This document shows, in pieces, positions 1 to 7,261 of a stretch of DNA of 58,529 nucleotides. The position numbers and the translations under genes were made by a program. Source of the stretch: Burkholderiaceae bacterium. GTDB lineage: Bacteria; Pseudomonadota; Gammaproteobacteria; Burkholderiales; Burkholderiaceae_C. The DNA is taken from contig SCQQ01000118.1 in NCBI GenBank assembly GCA_004299095.1, positions 1-58,529 on the forward strand. The letters run 5' to 3'. Below the pieces are notes generated by a model, which did not search any database, was not told where the DNA came from, and was given only the letters and a program-made list of their open reading frames with translations. Within the stretch, counting starts at the first letter, position 1. Each line of letters opens with the position of its first letter.

Positions 1-3
1 CGC

Positions 4-29
4 TGCTGTGCCGGCTAGCCGGCACAGCA
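4..29. repeat. Perfect inverted repeat at window edge
   Basis: A 26-nt perfect palindrome whose core is GTGCCGGCTAGCCGGCAC. There is no T-run after it, so it is not a classical terminator. It lies outside the transposase relic at 92-257 and could be a terminator of an upstream gene or a small palindromic repeat. Confidence 0.5.
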
Positions 30-91
30 ACGAAGAGAAACAGCAACGCAAATGATCAATCCCCGACCGCACCGCTCAGAATAATTGACGC

Positions 92-257
92 TCACCGGTC
101 AAGATAGTTGACGCTGGGCAAGAGCAGCTCGTTCACGCGGTCTACCAGTTGCTCGTCAGCACGCAACGGGCCGCGCGCCACCTCTGTGCGCTTGGCGTGG
201 ATCCTACCAGCTCATCGGGATTGAGCTCAGGGCGTAGGCGGGCAGGAAGGCGTGATC
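92..257 (-). pseudogene. IS630-family transposase, 3' fragment, frameshifted
   Basis: Reading leftwards from about 257, the peptide runs HAFLPAYAPELNPDELV, the hallmark around the last catalytic acidic residue of IS630-type DDE transposases (usual form PPYAPELNPIE). At about 204-205 one base is missing where a Trp codon (TGG) is expected. Reading on in the restored frame gives IHAKRTEVARGPLRADEQLV and then DRVNELLLPSVNYLDR before a stop, as at the C-terminus of this family. Everything upstream of the PAYAPELN block is gone. It is a dead insertion-sequence relic beside the LysR gene. The family call rests on motif recognition only. Confidence 0.62.
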
Positions 258-279
258 ACAAACGCAACATCGTCCGGTG

Positions 280-1245
280 CTACTTCATATTTTCGTCAGG
301 TTTCCGTGGTTCACTGGCCGAGGATCCACCCATGGAACTCAACCTCGCGCTGGCTTCTCGAATTAACGCCACCATCTTCTGCACCCCCGGTCCCGCGTAA
401 TCCCGGTCGCTGTAGATCAGGTACAGCGTCACGAGGCGCTCGCCGCCTTCGCGCAGCGGCAGGGGCTTGAGCGCGCCCGAAGCGAGCTCGTCGCGCACCA
501 TGCTTTCCGGGTACCAGGCAAAGCCCAGGCCCATGCAGGCGGCGCGAATCGAGGTGGCTTTGCTGCTCACGGTCCAGCGCTGCTCGGCGGCTAGCCAGCC
601 GGCGTCGCGCTTGCGGCCGGCGCTGGAATCACGGATCACGAGTTGCCGGTGGCGGTGCAAGTCCTGGTTGGTGAGCGGCCGCCCGAGCGCGTGCAGCGGA
701 TGGCTGGGCGCCGCCACGGCAACGAAGCGCAGTTGCATCAGCGGATCGCCCAGAAAACCTTGCGGCACCAGCGCGCTGATGACCAGGTCGGCGTTGCGCT
801 CCAAGAGCGCCTGCTCGGTGCCGCCCAGCACCGTTTCAAACAATTCGATGCGGATCGCGGGCTGCTCCGTGGCAAAGTGCGCCAGGCAGTCAAGCAGCAG
901 CCAGGTAGGGAAAACGATGTCGACGGCCAGCCGGATTTCGGCCTCCCAACCGTGCGCCAGTTGCGCGGCTGCGCGCTCCAGCGCGGCCGCTTCTTCCAGC
1001 AGGTTGCCCGCGCGCCGGTACAGCACCCGGCCGGCGGTGGTGAGCACCGCCTTGCGCCCCTGCAGCTCGAACGCCTTCACGTCCAGCAGGCGCTCGAGCT
1101 TTTGCACCGCGTAGGTCACGGCCGACTGGCTTTTGTGCAGTGCCTCGGCCGCTTGCGCGTAGCCGCCGGCATCGACCACGGCGCGGAAAACGCGCCACTG
1201 CTCCAGCGCAACGCGCGCCGCCTGGTGTGGTTTGGGTTCTTCCAC
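280..1245 (-). CDS. LysR-family transcriptional regulator
   Basis: A 321-residue LysR-type regulator. The N-terminal winged helix-turn-helix (about residues 14-75) contains [20 protein letters not shown] and [13 protein letters not shown]. The rest is a periplasmic-binding-like effector domain with the usual [20 protein letters not shown] stretch late in the domain. The start is GTG at 1245, as no internal ATG precedes the HTH. It is divergent from the quinone reductase gene at 1358 with 112 bp between, the usual arrangement for a LysR gene controlling its neighbour. I infer that it senses quinone or electrophile stress and controls the 1358-5121 run. The last 15 or so residues are low-complexity and run up to the IS relic. 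Confidence 0.88.
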   Translation of the reverse strand: MEEPKPHQAARVALEQWRVFRAVVDAGGYAQAAEALHKSQSAVTYAVQKLERLLDVKAFELQGRKAVLTTAGRVLYRRAGNLLEEAAALERAAAQLAHGWEAEIRLAVDIVFPTWLLLDCLAHFATEQPAIRIELFETVLGGTEQALLERNADLVISALVPQGFLGDPLMQLRFVAVAAPSHPLHALGRPLTNQDLHRHRQLVIRDSSAGRKRDAGWLAAEQRWTVSSKATSIRAACMGLGFAWYPESMVRDELASGALKPLPLREGGERLVTLYLIYSDRDYAGPGVQKMVALIREASARLSSMGGSSASEPRKPDENMK

Positions 1246-1260
1246 TTATCGATTTATCAG

Positions 1261-1336
1261 ATTGGTTAGGGCAATATTTTCGTCTTTTCTATTCACTGGG
1301 CAAACCATACACTTCGACGCATTGGTTTCAATCAAT
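1261..1336. promoter_or_regulatory. Candidate LysR binding sites in divergent promoter
   Basis: The 112-bp divergent gap holds two small dyads with the same half-sites: ATTG-N7-CAAT at 1261-1275 and ATTG-N8-CAAT at 1321-1336. The first fits the T-N11-A pattern of LysR-type sites. Assignment to the regulator at 280-1245 is an inference from position. Confidence 0.4.
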
Positions 1337-1357
1337 CCGGACAGGAAAGACAAAAGC

Positions 1358-1996
1358 ATGGCAAAGATACTGGTTCTCTACTACAGCAGCTGGGGCCACA
1401 TCGAGCAGTTGGCCAAAGCCGAAGTGGACGGCGCACGCAGCGCCGGCGCCGAGGTGGTGCTGAAGCGCGTGCCCGAACTGGTGCCGGACGCCGTGGCCCA
1501 GGCCGCGCACTACAAGATCCACCAGGACGCACCGATCGCCACGGTTGCAGAACTGCCCACGTACGACGCCATCATCTTCGGCACGCCCACGCGCTTCGGC
1601 AACATGGCGGCGCAAATGCGCAACTTCCTCGACCAGACCGGACCGCTGTTCGCCAAGGGCCAGTTGGCGGGCAAGGTGGGCGCGGTGTTCACCAGTTCGG
1701 GTGCGCAGCACTGGGGGCAGGAAACCACGATCACGTCATTTCACAGCACGCTGCTGCACCACGGTTTCATCGTGCTTGGCGTGCCGCCCAGCACGCCTGA
1801 ACTGCACGTGATCGATGAAGTCAGCGGCGGCTCGCCCTACGGCGCCAGCACCATTGCCGGCAACGGCGGCACGCGCCAGCCGAGCGCGAACGAACTGACG
1901 ATTGCGCGCGTCCAAGGGGCTTACGTGGCTGAAGTGGCGATGCGGTTGATGGCATCGCCCGCCAAAGCGCGCGCCATCGCGGACGCAGTGGCTTGA
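1358..1996 (+). CDS. wrbA: NAD(P)H:quinone oxidoreductase, WrbA type
   Basis: A 212-residue flavodoxin-fold protein. It starts at ATG 1358 behind an AGGAAAGA ribosome site. The FMN phosphate loop is [16 protein letters not shown] near the N-terminus (WrbA proteins usually read YYSxYGH). [20 protein letters not shown] and the GGSPYGAST loop are WrbA signatures, and the length is normal. Known family members reduce quinones by two electrons in the cytoplasm and so avoid semiquinone radicals. It is the first gene of a same-strand run with an FMN reductase, an AhpD-like protein and two pirins, which together suggest a quinone or electrophile detoxification module under the divergent LysR gene. 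Confidence 0.9.
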   Translation: MAKILVLYYSSWGHIEQLAKAEVDGARSAGAEVVLKRVPELVPDAVAQAAHYKIHQDAPIATVAELPTYDAIIFGTPTRFGNMAAQMRNFLDQTGPLFAKGQLAGKVGAVFTSSGAQHWGQETTITSFHSTLLHHGFIVLGVPPSTPELHVIDEVSGGSPYGASTIAGNGGTRQPSANELTIARVQGAYVAEVAMRLMASPAKARAIADAVA

Positions 1997-2039
1997 ATCC
2001 GATTCCATTTCACTTTCAATTTTTTTCAAAGGAGCACCC

Positions 2040-2600
2040 ATGAGCAAAGCACACCCCAACATCGCCGTCATCGTCGGCAGCCTGCGCAAGGATTCGATCA
2101 ACAAGAAGCTGGCGCACGCGCTGGAGCGCCTGGCGGGCCACCGCGCCAAGTTCCACTACATCCGCATCGACGACCTGCCGCTCTACAACCAGGATTTCGA
2201 CCAGGCGTATCCCGCAGTGGCGACGCGCATGAAGGATGAAATCAAGGCGGCCGATGCGATTTTGTTCGTCTCGCCCGAATACAACCGCTCGATGCCGGGC
2301 GTGCTGAAAAACGCCATCGACGTCGCTTCGCGCCCGTGGGGCACGAACTCGTTTGCCGGCAAGCCGGGCGCCGTGATCGGCACGTCCAGCGGCGCGATCA
2401 GCACCGCGCTGATGCAGCAGCACCTGCGCAACGCGTGCGTGTTCCTCGATATCTTCATGATGGCGCAACCGGAATCGTTCCTGCGCTATCACGAAGGCCT
2501 GATAGCCGACGACTACAGCATCACCGACGAAGGCGTGGCCAAATTCCTCGGCAGCTTCGTCGACAAGTATCTGGATTGGGTGAAGCGCTTCATTGCCTGA
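2040..2600 (+). CDS. NADPH-dependent FMN reductase family protein
   Basis: A 186-residue protein with the flavodoxin-like fold of the ChrR/YieF/SsuE family. AVIVGSLRKDSINKKLAHAL is the FMN phosphate-binding loop and FVSPEYNRSMPGVLKNAID is the second family signature. It has a strong AAAGGAG ribosome site. Relatives transfer electrons from NADPH through FMN to quinones, chromate or azo dyes; substrate cannot be read from sequence. It lies 43 bp after the WrbA gene and is probably co-transcribed with it. ChrR-like is the closest label, but no gene symbol is claimed. Confidence 0.88.
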   Translation: MSKAHPNIAVIVGSLRKDSINKKLAHALERLAGHRAKFHYIRIDDLPLYNQDFDQAYPAVATRMKDEIKAADAILFVSPEYNRSMPGVLKNAIDVASRPWGTNSFAGKPGAVIGTSSGAISTALMQQHLRNACVFLDIFMMAQPESFLRYHEGLIADDYSITDEGVAKFLGSFVDKYLDWVKRFIA

Positions 2601-2700
2601 AGCACGACGGTGCACGCCGCAAAGCGCGCGGCCGCACCCCGACATTTCAACCGCTTCGCGCCGTTTTCAAAGCGGGTTTGACTGACACAAGGAGTTTGCA

Positions 2701-3174
2701 ATGACACAACGACTCGATTACCGCAGAGCCGCCCCGGCGGCCATGAAAGCCATGCTGGGCCTGCAGCAGTACGTGAACGACTGCGGCCTGGAGCATCCGC
2801 TGATGGAACTGGTGAAGATGCGCGCCTCGCAAATCAACGGTTGCGGCTACTGCCTCGACATGCACAGCAAGGACGCGCGCGCCGCCGGTGAGACCGAGCA
2901 GCGCCTGTACGCCCTGAACGCCTGGCGCGAAACGCCGTTCTTCAGCGACCGTGAGCGCGCGGCGCTGGCCTGGACCGAAGCGGTCACGCAAGTGAGCACG
3001 GCCGAAGACCACGTGAGCGACGCGCTGTACGCCGAAGCGCGCCGGCACTTCAGCGACAAGGAAATCGTCGATCTCACGCTCTGCATCATCGCCATCAACG
3101 GCTGGAACCGCCTGGCGATTCCCTTCCGCTCCGACGTGGGCGGCTACCAACCGGCTCACAAAAAGGGGCAATGA
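2701..3174 (+). CDS. Carboxymuconolactone decarboxylase / AhpD-like peroxidase family protein
   Basis: A 157-residue protein with the AhpD-like core NGCGYCLDMHSKDAR. The redox pair is Cys48-Cys51 with His55 four residues on, the catalytic arrangement of alkylhydroperoxidase-core proteins. The N-terminal helix RAAPAAMKAMLGLQQYV is typical of the single-domain subfamily. The likely role is thiol-dependent reduction of peroxides or a decarboxylase-like activity on quinone-derived substrates. The last codons overlap the start of the downstream pirin gene (ATGA), so translation is probably coupled. It sits in the quinone-stress run. Confidence 0.88.
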   Translation: MTQRLDYRRAAPAAMKAMLGLQQYVNDCGLEHPLMELVKMRASQINGCGYCLDMHSKDARAAGETEQRLYALNAWRETPFFSDRERAALAWTEAVTQVSTAEDHVSDALYAEARRHFSDKEIVDLTLCIIAINGWNRLAIPFRSDVGGYQPAHKKGQ

Positions 3175-4049
3175 CCATGACCCCCCGTACCGTTGACCAC
3201 GTGATCCGCGCGCTCGCCACCTCCGATGGCGCCGGCGTCAAGCTGCTGCGCAGCCTGGGCAGCCGGCAGGACGCGCGCCTCGACCCGTTCCTGATGCTGG
3301 ACGAATTCGGCACCGAGAACCCCGACGACTACATCGCCGGTTTTCCCAGCCACCCGCACCGCGGCTTCGAAACCGTGACCTACATGCTGGACGGCCACAT
3401 GGAGCACCGCGACCACCTGGGCCACGTCGGAAACCTCGGCCCCGGCGGCGTGCAGTGGATGACCGCCGGGCGCGGCGTGATCCATTCCGAAATGCCCAAG
3501 CAGGACAAGGGGCGCATGCGCGGCTTCCAGCTCTGGATCAACCTGCCCGCGGCTGAGAAGATGAAACCGGCGCACTACCGCGACATTCCGGCGGCCGAAA
3601 TCCCGGTCGTCGCGCTGGCCCAGGGCGGCAGCGTCAAGGTGATCGCAGGCACGGCGCAGATCGACGGCAAGGCGACCGCGGGCGCGATCAATTCGGGCGC
3701 CTCGCGCCTGTCGACCGACCCGCTCTACCTCGACGTACAACTGGCCGCCGGCAAACGTTTCGAGCAGCCGATCACTGCGGGCTACAACGCGCTGGCCTAC
3801 GTGTACGAAGGCTCGGCCACGACGGGCGATGCCGCCACGGCGCTGCCGACTTCGTCGGCCGCGCTGTTCGGCACCGAAGGCGAGCGCGTGAGCTTCACCG
3901 CCGGCAAGGACGGCGCACGCCTGCTGCTGCTGGCCGGCAAGCCGATTCGCGAGCCCATGGTGCAATACGGCCCGTTCGTGATGAACACGCGCGCCGAAAT
4001 CGAGCAGGCCATGCTCGATTACCAGGCCGGCAAACTGGTGGCCGCCTGA
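3171..4049 (+). CDS. Pirin family protein (first copy)
   Basis: A 292-residue bicupin. The N-terminal cupin carries the iron-binding motif HPHRGFETVTYMLDG and a second ligand patch in GRGVIHSEMP. The C-terminal half ends with the pirin signature PFVMNTRAEIEQAMLDYQAG. It overlaps the AhpD-like gene by 4 nt; an ATG at 3177 is an alternative start. Some bacterial pirins have quercetin 2,3-dioxygenase activity and others regulate metabolic enzymes, so the biochemical role is open. It is one of four pirin genes in this window. Those at 3171 and 23597 share the HPHRGFE and PFVMN forms, whereas 4237 and 21934 have the HPHIGL form, so each module has one of each type. Confidence 0.92.
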   Translation: MTMTPRTVDHVIRALATSDGAGVKLLRSLGSRQDARLDPFLMLDEFGTENPDDYIAGFPSHPHRGFETVTYMLDGHMEHRDHLGHVGNLGPGGVQWMTAGRGVIHSEMPKQDKGRMRGFQLWINLPAAEKMKPAHYRDIPAAEIPVVALAQGGSVKVIAGTAQIDGKATAGAINSGASRLSTDPLYLDVQLAAGKRFEQPITAGYNALAYVYEGSATTGDAATALPTSSAALFGTEGERVSFTAGKDGARLLLLAGKPIREPMVQYGPFVMNTRAEIEQAMLDYQAGKLVAA

Positions 4050-4070
4050 GTTCGCCGCCCCTTCCTCGCC

Positions 4071-4147
4071 CTCCCCGCGAAAGCGGGGGAGCCCCCATCG
4101 GCCGTCACAGGAACGCCTGGGACCCTGCCTGCGCGGGGACGACGGTC
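4071..4147. repeat. REP-like palindromic repeat pair
   Basis: CTCCCCGCGAAAGCGGGGGA (4071-4090) and a degenerate inverted relative CCCTGCCTGCGCGGGGACGA (from about 4123) lie between two pirin genes. The same unit recurs at 12101-12130. These are extragenic palindromes of the kind scattered through many beta- and gammaproteobacterial genomes. Confidence 0.7.
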
Positions 4148-4236
4148 CTTTTTCGAGGAACATTCCGACATTTCAGACAAAGCGTATTCCGCCAATTCCT
4201 GACGCCAAAGCCAACAACCCTTTCGAGGAGATCACC

Positions 4237-5121
4237 ATGACCACCACCGTCATCGAAGGCCGCCCGCACGACCTGGGCCACGGCTTGACCGTGCTGCGCA
4301 GCCTGCCCACGCACGAGTGCCGCTCGGTCGGACCGTTCGTTTTTCTCGACCACGCCGGCCCGGTCGTGATGGACGCCAAGGCCGCACGCGCCGCCGACGT
4401 GCGCCCGCACCCGCACATCGGCCTCTCGACCGTGAGCTACTTGCTGAGCGGCGCCGTGCGCCATCGCGACAACCTGGGCTCCGACCAAGTGATCCAGCCG
4501 GGCGACGTGAACTGGATGACGTCGGGGCGCGGCATCGTCCATTCCGAGCGCTTCGACACGCCCGGCGCCTTTGCCGGCGCGGGCCTGGAGCTGATCCAGT
4601 TCTGGGTGGCGCTGCCCGAAGAAGACCAGGAAATCGCGCCCACCTTCACCCACTATGCCGCCGGTGACCTGCCGCACACCGAAAACAGCCAAGTGCGGTT
4701 GCGCCTGATTGCGGGCGATTCCTTCGGCCTGACAAGCCCTGTACACACGCACTCGCCCACGTTCTACGCGCACGCCGAACTCACGATCGACGCGCGCATC
4801 GAAGTGCCGTCCCGCCACGCCGAACGCGGCGCCTACATCGTGCGCGGCCGCCTGCGCGACCAAGTTCGTGGAACCGACTACCCGGCACGCAAGCTGCTGG
4901 TGTTTCCGGCCGGCGACGCGGTCGTGCTGCACGCGCTCGAGCCCACCACGGTCATGCTGTTCGGCGGCGAACCGCTGGGCCCGCGCTTCATGTGGTGGAA
5001 CTTCGTCTCGTCCAGCAAGGACCGCATCCGCGAAGCGGCCGCCGACTGGAAAGCCGGCCGCATGGCGCTGCCGGCCGACGACGACAAAGAGTTCATTCCA
5101 CTGCCCGATCGGCCGATCTGA
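4237..5121 (+). CDS. Pirin family protein (second copy)
   Basis: A 294-residue bicupin with cupin metal motifs PHPHIGLSTVSYLLSG and GRGIVHSERF, and the late FMWWNFVSSSKDRIREAAAD segment. That segment marks the pirin subgroup that reads WWNFV near its end, rather than the PFVMN form of the gene upstream. It starts at ATG 4237 after a TTTCGAGGAG ribosome site. It is separated from the first pirin by 187 bp holding REP-like repeats, so it may also have its own promoter. Function beyond a metal-binding cupin is not readable from sequence. Confidence 0.92.
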   Translation: MTTTVIEGRPHDLGHGLTVLRSLPTHECRSVGPFVFLDHAGPVVMDAKAARAADVRPHPHIGLSTVSYLLSGAVRHRDNLGSDQVIQPGDVNWMTSGRGIVHSERFDTPGAFAGAGLELIQFWVALPEEDQEIAPTFTHYAAGDLPHTENSQVRLRLIAGDSFGLTSPVHTHSPTFYAHAELTIDARIEVPSRHAERGAYIVRGRLRDQVRGTDYPARKLLVFPAGDAVVLHALEPTTVMLFGGEPLGPRFMWWNFVSSSKDRIREAAADWKAGRMALPADDDKEFIPLPDRPI

Positions 5122-5535
5122 CTGCGGCGAGGCGCGCCTGAACACAGGGCCTCTGGCGCGGCGTGGTCATGAAGCGAAACGCGCCCGAACGCCGGCTCAC
5201 TGGCAGCCTGACCAGCGCTCCGCCGGCGCGGGCGGCCCCTGCGCCGCCTAAAGCAGTGGAGGCGCTGGCCGGAAAGCCCGGCGAACCCGGGCGCTGCCCC
5301 GGTCGGTGACTTCCGCATCATCGTCGAGCTTGGGGACGGCGCATTGACGGTGCTGGTGCCGCGTCGGCCAGCGGCGCGGAATCCACAAACAACGATCGTG
5401 ACGCGCGCAGATGCGTGAGGAAGACCGGCGTTCATCGACAACCGGGCGGGCGTTCGTTGCAGATTGTTTGGACTCCGTTCCGGCATATCCGCGCAACGCG
5501 GATCGCGAGCCGCGTTGCGCGGCCATTTTCATCCT
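5122..5535. other. Gene-free stretch upstream of the heat-shock run
   Basis: About 410 bp with no convincing coding frame: the open frames here are short, arginine-rich and without recognisable family features. I see no RNA gene. The stretch ends at the heat-shock promoter at 5536. Confidence 0.5.
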
Positions 5536-5563
5536 CTTGAAATCCCTTTGATCGACCCTATTC
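5536..5563 (+). promoter_or_regulatory. Sigma-32 (RpoH) type heat-shock promoter
   Basis: CTTGAAA at 5536-5542 is a perfect -35 match to the sigma-32 consensus. After 13 bp follows CCCTATTC (5556-5563), close to the CCCCATnT -10. It is 36 bp upstream of the first Hsp20 start, which has a strong AAAAGGAGG ribosome site at 5583-5591. Confidence 0.75.
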
Positions 5564-5598
5564 CCTGGCTACTTGGGTAGTCAAAAGGAGGTATCCGC

Positions 5599-6042
5599 AT
5601 GTTGAGTCTATGGAGCAGTTTCGACACCAGCCTTCTCGACGACTTCAGACGGCTCGAGAGGCAGTTCGATCGGCACTTCGCGCGCGCGGCATCGTCGGCC
5701 GGCATCCGAGCGGTGCAACGCGGCACATTCCCGCCAGTCAACGTCGGGGTCACCCCCGAGCAGGTGGACGTGTACCTGTTCGCCGCAGGTGTGGATCCGA
5801 AGAGCCTCGATCTTTCCATCGAGCAGAACCTGCTCGTTGTCGCTGGGAACCGCGGGATAACGGTCGACGATGAAGCCGACTATTACCGCCGAGAGCGCTT
5901 TGATGGCGATTTTCGGCGTGCGATCCCGCTGCCTGAAGATGTGGACCCGGACCGCGTCAACGCGCTCTACCGTGACGGAGTGGTTCGGATCACGGTGCAG
6001 CGGCGCGAGGTTGCGCGGCCGCGGCAGATCACCGTGAATTGA
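5599..6042 (+). CDS. Small heat-shock protein, Hsp20 family
   Basis: A 147-residue Hsp20/alpha-crystallin protein. The N-terminal arm is followed by the alpha-crystallin domain (about residues 45-140), with the family patch NLLVVAGNRG, the YYRRERFDGDFRRAIPLPED block and ALYRDGVVRITVQRRE. The classic A-x-x-x-n-G-v-L motif appears here as VNALYRDGVVRI. It acts as an ATP-independent holdase that keeps unfolding proteins soluble. It is the first gene after a sigma-32-like promoter and is 16 nt from a second Hsp20 gene, so paired small heat-shock proteins are likely co-expressed on heat shock. Confidence 0.92.
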   Translation: MLSLWSSFDTSLLDDFRRLERQFDRHFARAASSAGIRAVQRGTFPPVNVGVTPEQVDVYLFAAGVDPKSLDLSIEQNLLVVAGNRGITVDDEADYYRRERFDGDFRRAIPLPEDVDPDRVNALYRDGVVRITVQRREVARPRQITVN

Positions 6043-6058
6043 AACGATGGAGCCGATC

Positions 6059-6457
6059 ATGACGACAACACAAGAAGTGACGAAGCGCGAATCCGCCGAA
6101 GTGGAAGCGCGAACCCGCGAGAACGAGTTGGTGCTCGTCCCTGCGGTGGACATTTTTGAAAACGCGGACGGAATCACGGTGCAGGCGGAAATGCCCGGCG
6201 TATCAAAGGACCGCCTGAATATCCAGGCCGACCGCAACAACCTTCTGATCGAAGGCGACGTGGCCATCGACATGCCGGCCGGAATAGAAGCGCTCTATGC
6301 CGACATGCAGGCCACGAAGTACCGGCGCAGCTTCACGCTCAGCGCCGAACTCGAAGCCGAGCGAATCGAGGCGAATCTCAGGGATGGACTGCTGACGGTA
6401 CGCATTCCGAAGCGGGCCGAGTTCCGCCCGCGCAAGATCGAAGTGCGCGCCACATGA
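6059..6457 (+). CDS. Second small heat-shock protein, Hsp20 family
   Basis: A 132-residue Hsp20 protein if begun at ATG 6059, which has GGAG at 6049-6052. An ATG at 6047 would add four residues but lacks a ribosome site. The alpha-crystallin domain runs from VPAVDIFENADGITVQAEM through KDRLNIQADRNNLLIEGDV to IEANLRDGLLTVRIPK. The N-terminal arm is a short charged TTQEVTKRESAEVEARTREN segment, unlike its partner, so the two probably form hetero-oligomers or have different client ranges. It is co-transcribed with the gene at 5599 and closed by a strong hairpin at 6465-6499. Confidence 0.92.
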   Translation: MTTTQEVTKRESAEVEARTRENELVLVPAVDIFENADGITVQAEMPGVSKDRLNIQADRNNLLIEGDVAIDMPAGIEALYADMQATKYRRSFTLSAELEAERIEANLRDGLLTVRIPKRAEFRPRKIEVRAT

Positions 6458-6464
6458 CGCCGCG

Positions 6465-6499
6465 GGCCCGGCCGGTTCCTGAACGCAACCGGCCGGGCC
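6465..6499 (+). terminator. Strong hairpin after the Hsp20 pair
   Basis: GGCCCGGCCGGTT (6465-6477) pairs perfectly over 13 bp with AACCGGCCGGGCC (6487-6499) around a 9-nt loop. It lies 8 nt after the Hsp20 stop codon. It has no downstream T-run, so it is either a weak terminator or a 3'-end-stabilising structure. Confidence 0.6.
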
Positions 6500-6637
6500 G
6501 CCATCGGCGTGCGGATTGTCATTTGAGCGCCTGAGGCTGTTCCAGACACGAGGCGCGCCTCTCGACGCCGGCGCGTTCGCCACTGCACAGGCGCAGGTTT
6601 GCATGTCTCAATGGCGTCGGACAAACGGAGTGAGGTC

Positions 6638-6928
6638 ATGAGCAAAAAAGACGATTACTTCGCAAAGATGAGCTCCCAAATCAAGAAATGGGACGCCGAA
6701 GTGGACAGGTTGAAATCCAGAAGCGAGCAATTTGGCGCGAAAGCCCGCGCGAAATACGCGGAACAGCTCAAGACGCTGCGTGCCACTCGTGACGTGATGT
6801 TCAATAAATTGCAGGAACTGCATGGCGCCAGCGAATCGGCGTGGCAGCGCTTGCAAGCCGGCGTGGACGCTGCGTGGGCCTCTATGAAGAGCGCGTTGGA
6901 AAAGATTTCCTCCAAGCCCGGGAAGTGA
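6638..6928 (+). CDS. Coiled-coil stress protein, Sll1863-like
   Basis: A 96-residue, strongly charged, almost wholly helical protein that begins MSKKDDYFAKMSSQIKKW. ATG 6638 follows GGAGTGAGG at 6627-6635; an earlier ATG at 6599 is less well supported. It has heptad-like spacing throughout, Lys/Glu richness and a late WQRLQAGVDAAWASMKSALE segment. This pattern matches small stress-induced coiled-coil proteins annotated as the Sll1863 family, whose biochemical role is unknown. It lies just downstream of the Hsp20 pair, which fits a stress role, although the hairpin at 6465 may separate the transcripts. No cysteines and no membrane segment are present. Confidence 0.75.
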   Translation: MSKKDDYFAKMSSQIKKWDAEVDRLKSRSEQFGAKARAKYAEQLKTLRATRDVMFNKLQELHGASESAWQRLQAGVDAAWASMKSALEKISSKPGK

Positions 6929-6930
6929 GT

Positions 6931-6970
6931 GGACGTCGGTCCGAGCTGCACAAGCTGCGGGCCGACGTCC
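6931..6970 (+). terminator. Hairpin after the coiled-coil gene
   Basis: GGACGTCGGTCC (6931-6942) pairs with GGGCCGACGTCC (6959-6970) over 12 positions with one G-U pair, immediately after the stop codon. No T-run follows. The next 290 bp to 7261 contain no supported gene. Confidence 0.55.
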
Positions 6971-7261
6971 GACGGTGCGGGGGATTTCCGCCGGCAATGC
7001 GATGCCGCGCTTGAGAACCAGCGCCCTTTCGGTCGGCGGAACGCGGCGGCAAAGAGACAGACGCGCCGAGGACCCCAGCCCGACGCCACTGCGGTCAACG
7101 CGAGCCAGATTCGATGATGGGCAGGGTCTGGAAGGATCCAGCGCAGGCCGCAACGGATTTCCGCCCAGCGCGTGACCACCTCCCTCGGGATGGTTCGCCC
7201 GTCTGCTGCACCTGTGCGCTCATCGGCATAAGCTTGCCGCAAACCGAACAAGGAGACCCCG

